A stretch of 64,000 bases of DNA from Saccharospirillum alexandrii_A (GTDB taxonomy: Bacteria; Pseudomonadota; Gammaproteobacteria; Pseudomonadales; Natronospirillaceae), in assembly GCF_043641555.1 (NCBI RefSeq), contig NZ_JBHZRJ010000001.1, positions 1 through 64,000 of the forward strand, in the 5' to 3' direction. Within the stretch, counting starts at the first letter, position 1. Each line of letters starts with the position of its first letter. The notes beneath the pieces were generated by a model. That model was given only the letters and a program-made list of their open reading frames with translations. It was not told the DNA's origin and made no database searches. Position numbers and translations under genes: made by a program. Below, piece after piece: positions 1 to 7,077 of this stretch.

Positions 1-43
1 GCGTTGAGCTAACCTGTACTAATTGCCCGTGCGGCTTGGCCAT
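1..43 (+). rRNA. rrl: 23S rRNA, 3' end (partial)
   Basis: The first 43 bases align base for base in length with the last bases of E. coli 23S rRNA (GCGTTGAGCTAACC, then GTACTAAT, then the closing GGCTT stem). The gene enters from the left edge. The 3' end is placed where the E. coli molecule ends and could be off by a few bases. The TAATTGCCCGTG variant resembles Pseudomonas and related gammaproteobacteria. Confidence 0.93.
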
Positions 44-210
44 ATAACGCCCAAGGGGTGTTGGGTCGCCGATGGAAGGACAAAGAAAGATACGACAGTG
101 CTTGGTACTGACGAACGGTATTTTGAGAAGCAACAGACTTGATTAGAGCGAATTCGGTGAAAAGAGAGCTTTGAGCTGAGAGTCAGGGCGCTAAGGCGCA
201 TACTGCTGAC

Positions 211-259
211 TAACAGCTAACAGCTAACAGCTAACAGCTAACAGCTAACAGCTAACAGC
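211..259. repeat. Heptamer tandem repeat (TAACAGC x7) in the 23S-5S spacer
   Basis: Seven perfect consecutive copies of TAACAGC run through 211-259, preceded by one degenerate copy (TGCTGAC, about 204-210). They lie in the spacer between 23S and 5S rRNA. The remaining spacer (44-280) shows no tRNA gene and no reading frame I would support. A pure heptanucleotide microsatellite in this position probably varies in copy number between rRNA operons or strains; that is inference. Confidence 0.9.
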
Positions 260-280
260 TTCTCTTAACACCAACCAGTT

Positions 281-399
281 TGCTTGACGACGATAGAGCT
301 GTGGAACCACCTGATCCCTTGCCGAACTCAGAAGTGAAACGCAGCCTCGCCGATGGTAGTGTGGGGTCTCCCCATGTGAGAGTAGGTCATCGTCAAGCT
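281..399 (+). rRNA. rrf: 5S ribosomal RNA
   Basis: This stretch has the length and conserved core of 5S rRNA. The core includes GCCGAACTCAGAAGTGAAAC at 321-340 and CGATGGTAGTGTGGGG at 351-366. The 5' end TGCTTGACGA pairs with TCGTCAAGC at 390-398 to form the closing helix. It is the last structural RNA of the operon and is followed within 12 bases by a strong terminator. Confidence 0.96.
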
Positions 400-410
400 T
401 TTAATACCAA

Positions 411-441
411 CCCCAGGCCTGAGAAGGTCTGGGGTTTTTTT
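411..441 (+). terminator. rRNA operon terminator 1
   Basis: CCCCAGGCCT pairs with AGGTCTGGGG across a GAGA tetraloop and is followed by seven T residues. This is a typical intrinsic terminator directly behind the 5S gene. Confidence 0.93.
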
Positions 442-493
442 ATGCATGGGGAGACCCGCTTTTTGGTGTGTGTGGTCCCGAATCGTCGGACCG

Positions 494-565
494 CCCCATG
501 TAAGAGTAGGTCATCGTCAAGCTTTTAATACCAACCCCAGGCCTGAGAAGGTCTGGGGTTTTTTT
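494..565 (+). repeat. Duplicated 5S 3' tail plus terminator (copy 2)
   Basis: From about 494 the sequence repeats the last 28 or so bases of 5S rRNA (CCCCATGTAAGAGTAGG, one base different from the gene). It then repeats the 5S-terminator linker and the whole terminator (535-565) identically. No 5S 5' half is present, so this is a remnant and not a second 5S gene. The hairpin and T-run should still terminate transcription. Confidence 0.9.
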
Positions 566-588
566 ATGCCTGTGGCTTCGGTTCAACG

Positions 589-687
589 GACGATGACCTA
601 CTCTCATGAGAGCAGCGGAGCGCCGCCCGGGTCCTCGTAAAGCTTTTAATACCAACCCCAGTATCGAAAGGTACTGGGGTTTTTTTA
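589..687 (+). repeat. Third terminator module with an inverted 5S fragment
   Basis: GACGATGACCTACTCTCA at 589-606 is the reverse complement of the 5S 3' tail. The linker AAGCTTTTAATACCAA then reappears in direct orientation. A third hairpin follows (656-687): CCCCAGTATC and GGTACTGGGG around GAAA, then seven T. Its loop-side base pairs differ from the first two terminators, so it is an older or independently diverged copy. The array gives the operon three consecutive terminators. Confidence 0.85.
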
Positions 688-720
688 TGCATTGGTTAAT
701 ACCCTTTTACAGCGAATGGT

Positions 721-749
721 TTTTCAACGGCGTCTTAACTCGTTATACT
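721..749 (+). promoter_or_regulatory. Candidate sigma-70 promoter for cytochrome c5 gene
   Basis: TATACT at 744-749 is a good -10 box. TTTTCA at 721-726 lies 17 bases upstream and matches four of six -35 bases. The next start codon is at 791. This was identified by eye only. Confidence 0.4.
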
Positions 750-790
750 TCGCCCACCTTCGAATTTGATTACATAATACAGGTCTGATA

Positions 791-1204
791 ATGAATAAAC
801 TGATAGGTCTGATCACCGTAACCCTGTTGGCGGGTTTCGCCTGGGGTGAGTCTTATGAAGATCAGGTGCGCGAGCGCCTGGCGCCAGCTGGTAATGTGTG
901 TGTTGAAGGCCAGGAGTGCGCAACAGCGACAGTTGCTGCTTCCGCGCCTCAAAGCTCTGAGCCCAGAAGCGGTGATGCGGTGTACGCTGCGGCTTGTGCT
1001 GCCTGTCACACCTCGGGCGTATTGGGTGCACCCGTTTTCGGAGATGCCGGTCAGTGGTCTGCTCGTCTGGAACAGGATACCGCGACACTGTACGACCATG
1101 CGATTAACGGCATTGGTTCCATGCCAGCCAAAGGCGGCAACGCCAGTTTGAGCGATGAGGAAGTCCAAGCAGCCGTCGATCACATGATAGCGGCCGTTCA
1201 GTAA
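791..1204 (+). CDS. Cytochrome c5 family protein (periplasmic monohaem)
   Basis: This 137-residue protein has a cleavable signal peptide (hydrophobic residues 5-18) and one haem c attachment site, CAACH (C69, C72, H73). The likely distal ligand is Met111 in the GIGSMPAKGG segment, which is the characteristic C-terminal ligand motif of cytochrome c5. Two further cysteines, C37 and C43, lie in the linker and could form a disulfide. The family carries electrons in the periplasm toward terminal oxidases. The gene stands alone: the rRNA terminators precede it and its own terminator follows. Confidence 0.88.
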   Translation: MNKLIGLITVTLLAGFAWGESYEDQVRERLAPAGNVCVEGQECATATVAASAPQSSEPRSGDAVYAAACAACHTSGVLGAPVFGDAGQWSARLEQDTATLYDHAINGIGSMPAKGGNASLSDEEVQAAVDHMIAAVQ

Positions 1205-1264
1205 ACGGAACTCGACTCACGTCGGTCTATCAGAACCGGCTGCAGAGGTCTATTTGCTCAACAG

Positions 1265-1308
1265 AAAAGCCAGAACGAGCCGGTAATTCGGCTCCTTCTG
1301 GCTTTTTT
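1265..1308 (+). terminator. Intrinsic terminator after cytochrome c5 gene
   Basis: AAAAGCCAGAA-GAGCCG pairs with CGGCTC-TTCTGGCTTTT around a short loop and ends in a T-run. It is nearly symmetrical and could act in both directions. Confidence 0.88.
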
Positions 1309-1520
1309 GCTGTTGGCCTGTTTTTTTGGGCGGTTGAGACTGGATCACTGCTCGTCTTCAAATATTCTGAAGACCGTGGTCAGTTTCTTCTGCTTTTCTC
1401 ACCCCGCCTTTCCGATACTATGGTGGTTAATAATCTAGGGCTGTCGCTTAGTGATGGCTTGGGCCCGGTGTCTTCATGCAGTCAACTGTGTGGAGGCTAT
1501 AACCACCAGAGGAGAACACC
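1309..1520. other. Intergenic region ahead of the GST-like gene
   Basis: The 316-base gap at 1205-1520 contains the terminator at 1265-1308. It also has a short imperfect inverted repeat TCTTCA/TGAAGA near 1356-1374. The ribosome binding site AGGAGA lies just before the start at 1521. I see no RNA gene or further reading frame here. Confidence 0.6.
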
Positions 1521-2516
1521 ATGGGGCTTTTAGTAAACGGACAATGGCAAGACAAGTGGTACGACACCAGTAAAAGCGGTGGCAAATTCGAGCGTGAAGA
1601 CGCGCACTTCCGTAACTGGGTCACCAGAGACGGTGAAGCCGGTCCTTCAGGCCGGGCCGGTTTCAAGGCCGAGAGCGGGCGCTACCACCTCTATGTCTCC
1701 ATGGCGTGCCCCTGGGCCCATCGCACCATGATTTTTCGCAAGCTGAAAGGTTTGGAAGATCACATTGGTTTGTCGGCCGTGCATCCTGACATGCTAGAAA
1801 ACGGCTGGACGTTTGAAGGCCCCACTCTGGAAAGCCCGACCGTTGTTGGTGATAACCTGCACCAAAGCCGGTTTTATCATGAGCTCTACACCCGGGCCAA
1901 ATCCGACTATACCGGTCGGGTAACTGTGCCTGTACTGTGGGATACCGAGCAAAACACCATAGCCAGCAATGAAAGTGCCGAGATCATTCGCATGCTGAAC
2001 CGCGAATTCGATCATATCACCGGTAACACGCTCGATTTTTACCCTGAAGCGCTGCGCGCTGAGATCGATGAGGTCAATGACCGGGTGTATCACACCGTTA
2101 ACAACGGGGTCTACAAGAGTGGCTTTGCAACCACTCAGGACGCCTACGAAAAGGCGTTCGATGAGCTGTTCGACAGTCTGGACTGGCTGGAAGACCGGCT
2201 GAGCACCCGGCGTTACCTGGTCGGTGAGCAGATTACAGAAGCTGACTGGCGGTTGTTTACCACCCTGGTCCGGTTCGATCCGGTGTATGTGGGGCACTTC
2301 AAGTGCAACCACCGGCGCATTCAGGACTACCCGAACCTGCAGAACTATGTACGGGATCTTTACCAGCAGCCAGGCATTGCCGGGACGGTGGATCTGGTGC
2401 ATATCAAGCGCCATTACTACTTCAGCCACAAGACCATCAATCCCCATGGGGTCATCCCGAAAGGCCCGGCGCTGAGCTTTGATGCGCCCCACGATCGCGA
2501 TCGCTTCAACCGCTAA
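1521..2516 (+). CDS. yqjG: Glutathionyl-hydroquinone reductase (YqjG/ECM4-type GST)
   Basis: This 331-residue cytosolic enzyme belongs to the Xi/omega-like glutathione transferases that reduce glutathionyl-hydroquinones to hydroquinones using GSH. The catalytic cysteine is C63 in the SMACPWAHR motif, the same position as in the E. coli protein. An N-terminal thioredoxin-like domain is followed by an all-alpha GST C-domain, with the late GHFKCNHRRI segment also typical of the family. The length matches the family. A strong AGGAGA precedes the ATG. It appears to be a single-gene unit. Confidence 0.9.
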   Translation: MGLLVNGQWQDKWYDTSKSGGKFEREDAHFRNWVTRDGEAGPSGRAGFKAESGRYHLYVSMACPWAHRTMIFRKLKGLEDHIGLSAVHPDMLENGWTFEGPTLESPTVVGDNLHQSRFYHELYTRAKSDYTGRVTVPVLWDTEQNTIASNESAEIIRMLNREFDHITGNTLDFYPEALRAEIDEVNDRVYHTVNNGVYKSGFATTQDAYEKAFDELFDSLDWLEDRLSTRRYLVGEQITEADWRLFTTLVRFDPVYVGHFKCNHRRIQDYPNLQNYVRDLYQQPGIAGTVDLVHIKRHYYFSHKTINPHGVIPKGPALSFDAPHDRDRFNR

Positions 2517-2617
2517 TTGGCCAGGCCTGTGAGGAACCGGTACGCTGGCCCGCACCGGTTCCTCAGCTGTGCCGTGTGGGGTATCATCCGCACTCGGTTT
2601 TAGCGGATAACCTCCTG

Positions 2618-3520
2618 ATGATTCACCCTCAATTCGACCCGGTTGCCCTAGCCCTGGGGCCCCTTCAAATCCAGTGGTACGGTCTGATGTATCTGGCTGG
2701 CTTTGCAGCCGGTCTGTATCTGGGTATCTGGCGTGCGCGCAAGCAGTCGTGGCGCGGTTTTACTTCGGAACAGGTGCAGGATCTGCTGTTTTACATTGTC
2801 GTCGGCATTATAGTGGGTGGACGTGTCGGCTATGTCCTGTTTTACAACCTGAGCGAATTCTTCCAGAACCCCCTTTATTTGTTCCGTATCTGGGAAGGCG
2901 GTATGAGCTTCCATGGCGGCTTCCTGGGGGTCTGTCTGGCCGTGATCCTGTTTGCCCGCAAGACCGGCAAACCGATCTTCGCCGTGGGCGACTTTGTCGC
3001 GCCGCTGGTACCGCCGGGCATTTTCTTTGGTCGCCTGGGTAACTTCATTAACGGAGAGCTCTGGGGACGCCCCACCGATGTCTCCTGGGGCATGATCTTT
3101 CCGCAAATAGATGGCCTGGTGCGCCACCCGTCTCAGCTCTACCAGATGGCCGGCGAAGGCCTTGGGCTGTTTATTCTGATGTGGTGGTTTAGCCGCAACC
3201 CGCGGCCACGCATGGCGGTGTCCGGTCTGTTCATTGTCGGCTATGGTGTCTTTCGTACCGCCGCCGAATTCTTCCGTGAGCCGGACGAACACCTGGGCAT
3301 TCGCGCACTTGGGTTCCTGACCCAGGGCATGATACTGAGTATCCCGATGATCCTGATCGGCCTACTGATGATGGTCTGGGCATACCGTCGCAATGTGTTT
3401 GATACGGCCCCAGCGGTTGAACCGAGCGTAAACGGCTCAACATCAGCCTCAGCGGCCAAATCCGGTAAGACATCTTCCAAAAAGCAGTCCGGGAAGTCGG
3501 GCAAAGGCAAGCGCACATGA
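2618..3520 (+). CDS. lgt: Prolipoprotein diacylglyceryl transferase
   Basis: This inner-membrane enzyme transfers diacylglycerol from phosphatidylglycerol to the lipobox cysteine of prolipoproteins. The ATG at 2618 is chosen because the protein then begins MIHPQFDPVAL, matching the conserved start; the upstream in-frame extension is not conserved. Several membrane segments are visible. Key residues are Tyr21, His99 in SFHGGF, and Arg139/Asn142/Asn145 in GRLGNFINGELWGRP, which correspond to the essential E. coli Lgt residues. The C-terminus has an extra lysine/serine-rich tail of about 35 residues. The stop overlaps thyA (ATGA), the common lgt-thyA arrangement of gammaproteobacteria. Confidence 0.95.
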   Translation: MIHPQFDPVALALGPLQIQWYGLMYLAGFAAGLYLGIWRARKQSWRGFTSEQVQDLLFYIVVGIIVGGRVGYVLFYNLSEFFQNPLYLFRIWEGGMSFHGGFLGVCLAVILFARKTGKPIFAVGDFVAPLVPPGIFFGRLGNFINGELWGRPTDVSWGMIFPQIDGLVRHPSQLYQMAGEGLGLFILMWWFSRNPRPRMAVSGLFIVGYGVFRTAAEFFREPDEHLGIRALGFLTQGMILSIPMILIGLLMMVWAYRRNVFDTAPAVEPSVNGSTSASAAKSGKTSSKKQSGKSGKGKRT

Positions 3521-4311
3521 AGCAGTATCTGGACCTGATGCAACGCATCAAAGACGAAGGCACCCGCAAAGCGGACCGCACCGGTACCGGTACCCTCAGC
3601 ATTTTCGGTCACCAGATGCGGTTCGATCTGAACCAGGGGTTCCCGCTGGTTACCACCAAAAAACTGCACCTGCGCAGCATCATCCACGAGCTGCTGTGGT
3701 TTCTGAGTGGCGATACCAATATTCAGTACCTGAAAGACAATGGCGTTCGCATCTGGGATGAATGGGCCGATGAAAACGGTGATTTGGGCCCGGTTTATGG
3801 TCAGCAATGGCGCCACTGGCGCACACCGGATGGCGATACCATCGATCAGATCAGTCAGGTGATGCACACTCTGAAAACCAACCCCGACAGCCGGCGTATG
3901 CTGGTCGTTGCCTATAACCCGGCCGATGTCGACAAGATGGCGCTCCCGCCCTGCCACAGCTTGTTTCAGTTTTATGTCGCCAACGGCAAACTCAGTTGTC
4001 AGCTGTATCAACGCTCCTGCGATGTGTTTCTCGGGTTGCCGTTCAACATCGCCAGCTATGCGTTGCTGACCCACATGGTGGCCCAGCAAGCCGGGTTGGA
4101 CGTGGGCGATTTTGTCTGGAGCGGCGGTGATGTGCATCTGTATCTGAACCATCTGGAACAGACGGACCTGCAGCTCAGTCGCGAGCCTTATCCTTTGCCG
4201 CAACTGCGCCTGGCGCGAAAACCGGAGTCACTGTTTGACTATCGGTTCGACGATTTCGAGATTTTGGATTATCAGTCACATCCGCACATCAAGGCCGAGG
4301 TTTCGGTCTGA
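3517..4311 (+). CDS. thyA: Thymidylate synthase
   Basis: This enzyme converts dUMP to dTMP with methylene-tetrahydrofolate in the cytosol. The length is 264 residues, as in E. coli. The catalytic cysteine is C146 in LPPCHSLFQFYV. The RTGTGTLS phosphate-binding loop lies near residue 22, and the cofactor/substrate segment LGLPFNIASYA is intact. Translation is coupled to lgt by a 4-base overlap. folA, a frequent neighbour, is absent downstream. Confidence 0.97.
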   Translation: MKQYLDLMQRIKDEGTRKADRTGTGTLSIFGHQMRFDLNQGFPLVTTKKLHLRSIIHELLWFLSGDTNIQYLKDNGVRIWDEWADENGDLGPVYGQQWRHWRTPDGDTIDQISQVMHTLKTNPDSRRMLVVAYNPADVDKMALPPCHSLFQFYVANGKLSCQLYQRSCDVFLGLPFNIASYALLTHMVAQQAGLDVGDFVWSGGDVHLYLNHLEQTDLQLSREPYPLPQLRLARKPESLFDYRFDDFEILDYQSHPHIKAEVSV

Positions 4312-4468
4312 TGCATGCCCCTGGCATCCGGAGTAGGGACATTCCGGCGAGCCTGGTGACAGACCCGTCATCAAGCCTGGTAGCAAAGCATAACTCACAC
4401 TGTTTGCTCTTGGTGTATTGAAAAAGGCAGGACGCTTTCTTCAACAACTCGGTAGAGTAAGGAACAAA

Positions 4469-6874
4469 ATGCCCAACACAGTCACAACCCCGACAGCCGA
4501 CCGTTTGCAGCCCGAACAACTCAAAGCTCAGGTCTCGCTGGAGCATCTGCTGATCGAAACCTCTGACGATCTTGAAGGCGTTAGTGGCTTTCTCGGCCAG
4601 CCGCGCGCCAAAGACTCGCTGGAATTCGGCATCGCCATGCGTGGATCCGGGTATAACCTCTATGTGATGGGCGCTTCCGGCACCGGCCGGCAGTCGCTGG
4701 TCTCCAAGTACGTAAAAGACCTGGCTGACACCCAGCAGTCGCCAACCGAATGGGCCTACATCAATAATTTTGAAAACGCCCGGGAGCCAATGACACTGGA
4801 GCTGCCGGCCTCCCGTGGTGACGACTTGCTGAAGGCCATCAACGGCTTTATTGGTGAGTTGATGGATACCTTTCCGGCAGCGTTTGAAAACCCGACTTAC
4901 CAGCGTAAACGCACCGCCATCGACCGGGAATTCAATCAGAAATACGATGCTGCCATGGCGGTGGTGGAGCGGTTTGCCAACCAGCATGAAATTGCCGTCG
5001 TCTCCGATGGCAATTCGGTCATGCTGCTGCCAGTGATCGATGGCAAAGCCCTGGATGAAACCGAATTTGCACAACTGCCAGAAGAACTGCGCAGCGAATT
5101 TCAGCGTCGCATCAGTGAGATTGAAGAGCACCTGAACGAGCAACTGCTGGAAATGCCCACCTGGCGGCGCACCAGTTCGGAAAAGCTGCGAGAACTCAAT
5201 AACGAGACCGTGCAGCAGGCCATAAAACCATTGCTGAAGGAGCTCGAAGTTCGGTATCAGAGCCAACTGTCGGTGCTGCGTTATCTGCGTGCGGTTAAAC
5301 AGCATCTGCCGCCGCTGATTCTCGAATTGTATTCCGATGAACTGGGGCTGGAAGTGCGTTCAGACCAGGAGCGCAAACAAACGCTGCAAACCTATTTGCG
5401 CCCCAATTTACTGACTCAGCACGAAATGAACGCCGGCGCACCGGTGGTTTACGAAATGCTTCCAACGTACCAGAACCTCTTTGGCCGCATCGAGTACAGC
5501 ACCCAGCAAGGCATTCCGGTCACCAACTTTCAATTGATTCGGCCCGGCAGTTTGCTGCGTGCCAACGGCGGCTATCTGATTCTCGATGCTGAAAAACTGC
5601 TGATCGAGCCCTTTGCCTGGGAAGCGTTGAAGCTGGCGTTGAAGACCAAACAAGTAAAGATGGAATCACCCTTTATTGATGCCTCGCTGATGCACACCAT
5701 CACACTCTGCCCGCAAAGCATTCCGTTGAACGTGAAGGTCATTCTGATTGGCTCGCGTGATATCTATTACCAGCTGCAGGAATGGGACCCTGAATTCAAT
5801 GAACTGTTTCGGGTGCCGGTCGATTTCGATAATTTCATTCCACGCAACTCGGAAACCGTCGACAACCTGATTCTGCGCATCAAAGCCTATGGCGATGACA
5901 AGGGCTTTCGTCCTTTAACACGGGCCGCTCTGGAGCGGCTGGTTGAATTCAGCCTGCGCGAGGCGGAACACCAGTCAAGGCTGTCGGCCCAGGTGATCAA
6001 GGTGTTTAAGGTGTTTGCCGAAGCCGATTTTCTGTGCCGGCATGACGACGCCCGGGTGATCGATGCCGAACACATTGAGCGCGCCCTGAATGCGGCGGAG
6101 TACCGCAATGGTCGCATTGCCGACCAGATGCTAATGGAGATTCAGGAAGGCACTGTCCTGATCGACACCCAGGGCAAGCGTGTCGGTTGCGTGAACGGTT
6201 TGACCGTGATGGAAATTGGCGAGAGCCGCTTTGGCTCCCCGGCCCGCATAACCGGCACCGTGCATGTAGGGGCCAAGGGCGTCGTCGACATCGAGCGGGA
6301 AGTAGAGCTCGGGCAGGCCATACACAGCAAGGGCGTGATGATCCTCAGTGGCTTTCTGGGCCACGATTTTGGTCGCCAGTTTCCGCTGACGCTGTCGGCG
6401 CACATCGCCATGGAACAGAGTTATGGCGCCATTGATGGCGACAGCGCCACCGTCGCCGAATATTGCGCGCTGATCAGTGCCATCGCACAGATTCCGGTGA
6501 ATCAGGGCTATGCGATTACTGGCTCAATGAACCAGTTGGGCGAAGTGCAGGCGGTCGGCGGCATCAATGAAAAAATTGAAGGCTTCTTCAAGCTTTGCGA
6601 GATTCGTGGGCTGACCGGTGAACAGGGCGTGATTATACCGGCCGATAACGTCAAGCACCTGATGCTGAAGCAGGAAGTCATCGAGGCGGTCAGCGCCGGG
6701 CGCTTTCAGATTCATGCGGTGCGGCACGTTTATCAGGCGCTGGCGCTACTGACCGGCATGCAACCCGGCGAGGCTGACAGCAAAGGGCTGTTCCCGGCGG
6801 AGTCGGTCAACGGCCAGGCCCAGACAGCCCTGAAACAGCTGTTTGAGAACTACCAGGATACCGATGAAGAATAA
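4469..6874 (+). CDS. Lon-family ATP-dependent protease (AsrA/YcbZ-like)
   Basis: This 801-residue protein has an AAA_32-type N-terminal ATPase region with a P-loop-like GASGTGRQS near residue 70 and a C-terminal Lon protease domain. The Ser-Lys dyad is Ser659 (DGDSAT) and Lys702 (GGINEKIEG). Its spacing of 43 residues equals that of classical Lon. It lacks the Lon N-terminal substrate domain, so it belongs with the Pseudomonas AsrA and E. coli YcbZ group. The ATG at 4469 has AAGGA seven bases upstream; an upstream TTG would add 17 residues but has no such site. Residues about 200-300 are rich in helix-forming, coiled-coil-like sequence. The exact substrates of this family are poorly known. 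Confidence 0.85.
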   Translation: MPNTVTTPTADRLQPEQLKAQVSLEHLLIETSDDLEGVSGFLGQPRAKDSLEFGIAMRGSGYNLYVMGASGTGRQSLVSKYVKDLADTQQSPTEWAYINNFENAREPMTLELPASRGDDLLKAINGFIGELMDTFPAAFENPTYQRKRTAIDREFNQKYDAAMAVVERFANQHEIAVVSDGNSVMLLPVIDGKALDETEFAQLPEELRSEFQRRISEIEEHLNEQLLEMPTWRRTSSEKLRELNNETVQQAIKPLLKELEVRYQSQLSVLRYLRAVKQHLPPLILELYSDELGLEVRSDQERKQTLQTYLRPNLLTQHEMNAGAPVVYEMLPTYQNLFGRIEYSTQQGIPVTNFQLIRPGSLLRANGGYLILDAEKLLIEPFAWEALKLALKTKQVKMESPFIDASLMHTITLCPQSIPLNVKVILIGSRDIYYQLQEWDPEFNELFRVPVDFDNFIPRNSETVDNLILRIKAYGDDKGFRPLTRAALERLVEFSLREAEHQSRLSAQVIKVFKVFAEADFLCRHDDARVIDAEHIERALNAAEYRNGRIADQMLMEIQEGTVLIDTQGKRVGCVNGLTVMEIGESRFGSPARITGTVHVGAKGVVDIEREVELGQAIHSKGVMILSGFLGHDFGRQFPLTLSAHIAMEQSYGAIDGDSATVAEYCALISAIAQIPVNQGYAITGSMNQLGEVQAVGGINEKIEGFFKLCEIRGLTGEQGVIIPADNVKHLMLKQEVIEAVSAGRFQIHAVRHVYQALALLTGMQPGEADSKGLFPAESVNGQAQTALKQLFENYQDTDEE

Positions 6875-6994
6875 CGCCCGTCGCTGTGCACACGCCAGCC
6901 GGAGCGTGAGCCGAATCGACTAATGTCGCATTGTGGTTCAACCGCCAAAAACAACAATAGGAGGCTACACTCGACTAGCCATGGCCGCTTGCTC

Positions 6995-7026
6995 CTCCCT
7001 GCTACGGGCAACTGACGCGCAGGGAG
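6995..7026. promoter_or_regulatory. Inverted repeat in the acs leader/promoter region
   Basis: CTCCCTGC (6995-7002) and GCAGGGAG (7019-7026) form a perfect 8-base inverted repeat about 50 bases ahead of the acs start. It could be an operator or an mRNA hairpin. No T-run follows, so a terminator is unlikely. Confidence 0.4.
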
Positions 7027-7077
7027 TTCAGCTGAAACGGCCAGAATCATTTCAAAACAAGAACATAGGGGAAGAAT

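Noticed and set aside
211..259. Possible CRISPR-like repeat array
   Set aside because: The 7-base units are directly adjacent with no spacers, so it is a simple tandem repeat. No cas genes or other arrays were seen.
44..280. tRNA gene in the 23S-5S spacer
   Set aside because: No cloverleaf or TPsiC-like sequence is visible; the spacer is mostly simple repeat.
280..788. Short reading frames across the 5S gene and terminators
   Set aside because: They overlap 5S rRNA and its duplicated tail and exist only because the module is repeated; no ribosome sites or protein-like composition.
3241..4203. Long antisense frame across lgt and thyA
   Set aside because: Both sense genes are certain, and the antisense frame spans two unrelated genes, as expected by chance in GC-rich DNA.
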